Below are positions 62,727 to 64,000 of a DNA stretch of 64,000 bases, one piece after another. Both the position numbers and the translations under genes were made by a program. Position 1 is the stretch's first letter; every line of letters starts with the position of its first letter. The stretch is from Paracoccus gahaiensis. GTDB taxonomy: Bacteria; Pseudomonadota; Alphaproteobacteria; Rhodobacterales; Rhodobacteraceae. The notes under the pieces are model-generated. The model was not told where the DNA came from, made no database searches, and saw only the letters and a list, made by a program, of their open reading frames with translations. The DNA lies in the NCBI RefSeq assembly GCF_005048225.1, contig NZ_SUNI01000002.1, positions 279,521 through 343,520 on the forward strand. The letters are read 5' to 3'.

Positions 62727-63497
62727 ATGCCCGATCCTTCCGACGACCGCCGCCGCGATCCCCTGCTGCTGTTTGCCCTGTCCTGCGCGCTGGCGCTGGG
62801 ATGGCTGATGGTGGGGATGGTGACGGCCGAGACGGTCACCGACATCTTCGCCGAATCGGGGCCGATCGAGCAGACCTCGGCGCTGTTCCTGCTGCTGGCG
62901 GCGCTGGCGTTGGCGGTGGACATCGTCCGGCGCCGGGATTGGGGGCGCTGGCATCTGGCGGTGCTGGTGCTGGCGGCGGGCCTGCGCGAGCTAGACTGGG
63001 ACAAGGCCTTCACCGACAGCGGCATCCTGCAGCTGCGGCTCTATTCCGGCGACGGGCCGCTGACCCACAAGATCGCGGGCGCGGCGGTCGTCATCCTGCT
63101 GGTCTGGGCCGGGCTGCGCCTGCTGCGGCGCAACCTGCCCGACTGGCTGCGGGCGCTGCGCGGCGGCGATGTCTGGGCCTGGCTGATGCTGGCCGCGCTG
63201 GCGCTCTATGCGGTGGCCAAGTCGCTGGACGGTCTGGGCCGCAAGCTGGCCCCCTGGGGCATCGAGATCTCGGACTGGGCCAACCGCACGGCGGGGCGCA
63301 GCGAGGAGGCGATGGAGCTGTTCGGCGCGATCCTGATCCTGCAGGTGGTGGGCCTCAGCCTGATGCTGCGCGCCGCGACCCCCAAGCTCCGGACCCCGGA
63401 ACCCCGGATCCCCAAGCCCCGGGCCTTTGAGCCCCGGAGCGCGGCGCCCTCCGGAGCTGCGACGGAGGGGGCGCGCCGGAGGGGTCGTCTGACCTGA
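62727..63497 (+). CDS. Multi-spanning membrane protein of unknown function
   Basis: A 256-residue inner-membrane protein with five or six predicted helices (about residues 14-32, 50-66, 72-86, 110-128, 150-168 and 198-216). Between helices 3 and 4 is the charged motif GLRELDWDKAFTDSGI; from memory, similar LREL-D-x-x-K-x-FT motifs occur in uncharacterised membrane proteins of other proteobacteria. The C-terminal ~40 residues are cytoplasmic and low complexity with repeated Pro-Arg/Lys units (RTPEPRIPKPRAFEPR), and look recently expanded. The ATG has GAGAG upstream, and a Pho-box-like repeat precedes it. Function unknown. Confidence 0.7.
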   Translation: MPDPSDDRRRDPLLLFALSCALALGWLMVGMVTAETVTDIFAESGPIEQTSALFLLLAALALAVDIVRRRDWGRWHLAVLVLAAGLRELDWDKAFTDSGILQLRLYSGDGPLTHKIAGAAVVILLVWAGLRLLRRNLPDWLRALRGGDVWAWLMLAALALYAVAKSLDGLGRKLAPWGIEISDWANRTAGRSEEAMELFGAILILQVVGLSLMLRAATPKLRTPEPRIPKPRAFEPRSAAPSGAATEGARRRGRLT

Positions 63498-63528
63498 TCG
63501 GACCTCCTAGCCCCCTGATCCCCCAATG

Positions 63529-63558
63529 AAAAAGGCCGCCCCTTGGGGCGGCCTTTTT
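63529..63558. terminator. Bidirectional rho-independent terminator
   Basis: AAAAA then GGCCGCCCC-TT-GGGGCGGCC then TTTTT: a perfect 9-bp stem flanked by A-run and T-run, so it can end transcription in both directions. It lies between the convergent membrane protein and gcrA genes. Confidence 0.92.
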
Positions 63559-63580
63559 GCATCGATCGGGGCGCGGGCCG

Positions 63581-64000
63581 TCAGCGGCGACGGTCGCGGC
63601 GCGAGCTCATCGGCTGGAAGGCGACGCCGACATGGGCCTCGCAATAGGGCTTGCCCGCCACCGAGGGCAGGCCGCAGAACCAGAACTTGTCCGTCGCCGG
63701 ATCGCCGATGGGCCATTTGCAGGTCCGCTCGGTCAGCTCCATCAGGGTCAGCTTCCTGGCGCGCTTCTCGACCTCGCGGACCGAGGCCAGCGCTTCGGGG
63801 CTGATCTCGTTGGCCGAGGGCTGGGGCGGCAGGGGCTGGCCCGCCGGCACGATGGGGCGGCGCGGGACCGGCACGAAGGCGGGCTGGGTCGAGGGCTCGG
63901 GCGTGGCGCTGGCCTCGGCCACCGGCTCGGGCGCGGGGGCTGCGGCGGCGACAGGCTCGGGGCGCGGGGCGGCTGCGGCGGGCGCGGGCTGCGGGGCGGG
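63581..64000 (-). CDS. gcrA: GcrA-family cell cycle regulator, C-terminal part
   Basis: The last 139 codons of a gene that continues beyond the right edge. The conserved C-terminal segment LTERTCKWPIGDPATDKFWF then CGLPSVAGKPYCEAHVGVAF is diagnostic of GcrA. GcrA binds sigma70 and activates promoters with methylated GANTC sites in the alphaproteobacterial cell cycle. The visible upstream part is a Pro/Ala/Glu-rich linker. The N-terminal DNA-binding domain lies outside the window, so the start is not seen. Confidence 0.9.
   Translation of the reverse strand, partial: PAPQPAPAAAAPRPEPVAAAAPAPEPVAEASATPEPSTQPAFVPVPRRPIVPAGQPLPPQPSANEISPEALASVREVEKRARKLTLMELTERTCKWPIGDPATDKFWFCGLPSVAGKPYCEAHVGVAFQPMSSRRDRRR

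Noticed and set aside
63361..63440. Short tandem-like repeats (CCCCGGA/CCCCAAG units) as a CRISPR or minisatellite
   Set aside because: They lie within the coding frame of the membrane protein's Pro/Arg-rich tail and have no regular repeat-spacer pattern.

Overview
The window is GC-rich chromosomal DNA from an alphaproteobacterium of the family Rhodobacteraceae, most likely Paracoccus or a close relative. The aminotransferase at 370-1731 closely matches, from memory, the omega-transaminase of Paracoccus denitrificans. Several gene blocks keep the usual Rhodobacterales order: argS-SPOR-nagZ-scpAB, rpmF-plsX-fabH with ihfA-merR, leuA-mreBCD-mrdA-rodA, rsh-rpoZ-folK-NYN, and a GcrA-type cell-cycle regulator. 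No insertion sequence, prophage, CRISPR array or rRNA operon was seen, so this is core genome rather than an accessory island.

Layout. 1-8 kb: a truncated secreted hydrolase, an aminotransferase, a small DUF2798 protein, comEC divergent from gltX, citrate synthase with a strong terminator, and a short-chain dehydrogenase-like protein. 8-18 kb: an M24 aminopeptidase coupled to a UPF0173 metal hydrolase, recJ, glpX, bolA, a J-domain protein, then lnt overlapping a long DEAD-box helicase. 18.6-29 kb: a cation/proton antiporter, argS, a SPOR protein, nagZ, scpA, scpB, a small basic protein, a THUMP RNA methyltransferase, a small membrane transporter and a bimodular dCTP deaminase. 29-34 kb: tRNA-Pro(GGG), a MerR regulator, ihfA, a zinc-finger protein, and the phospholipid/fatty-acid block fabH-plsX-rpmF-DUF177. 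33.8-40.4 kb: a BamE-like lipoprotein, a serine hydrolase, an SseB protein, phosphatidylcholine synthase, a FucP-type permease, a sodium:amino-acid symporter and a universal stress protein.

40.5-49 kb: leuA behind a leucine-rich leader peptide, then the elongasome cluster mreB-mreC-mreD-mrdA-rodA, which builds the lateral cell wall, and a GhrA-type reductase. 49-55 kb: DUF2062, rsh ((p)ppGpp synthetase/hydrolase), rpoZ, folK, a NYN-domain protein and an MFS transporter. 54.9-55.2 kb: a tRNA-Leu(UAA) gene split by a group I intron. 55.3-64 kb: a large catalase, arginase, a TonB-dependent receptor, metG, a membrane protein of unknown function behind a Pho-box-like site, a bidirectional terminator, and the 3' part of gcrA.

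The features most worth a second look are the 225-nt group I intron in tRNA-Leu(UAA), the leuA leader with mutually exclusive hairpins, a family of dispersed hairpin repeats found mainly in convergent gene gaps, and the AT-hook-like tail of the DEAD-box helicase. No clearly new multi-gene system was identified.
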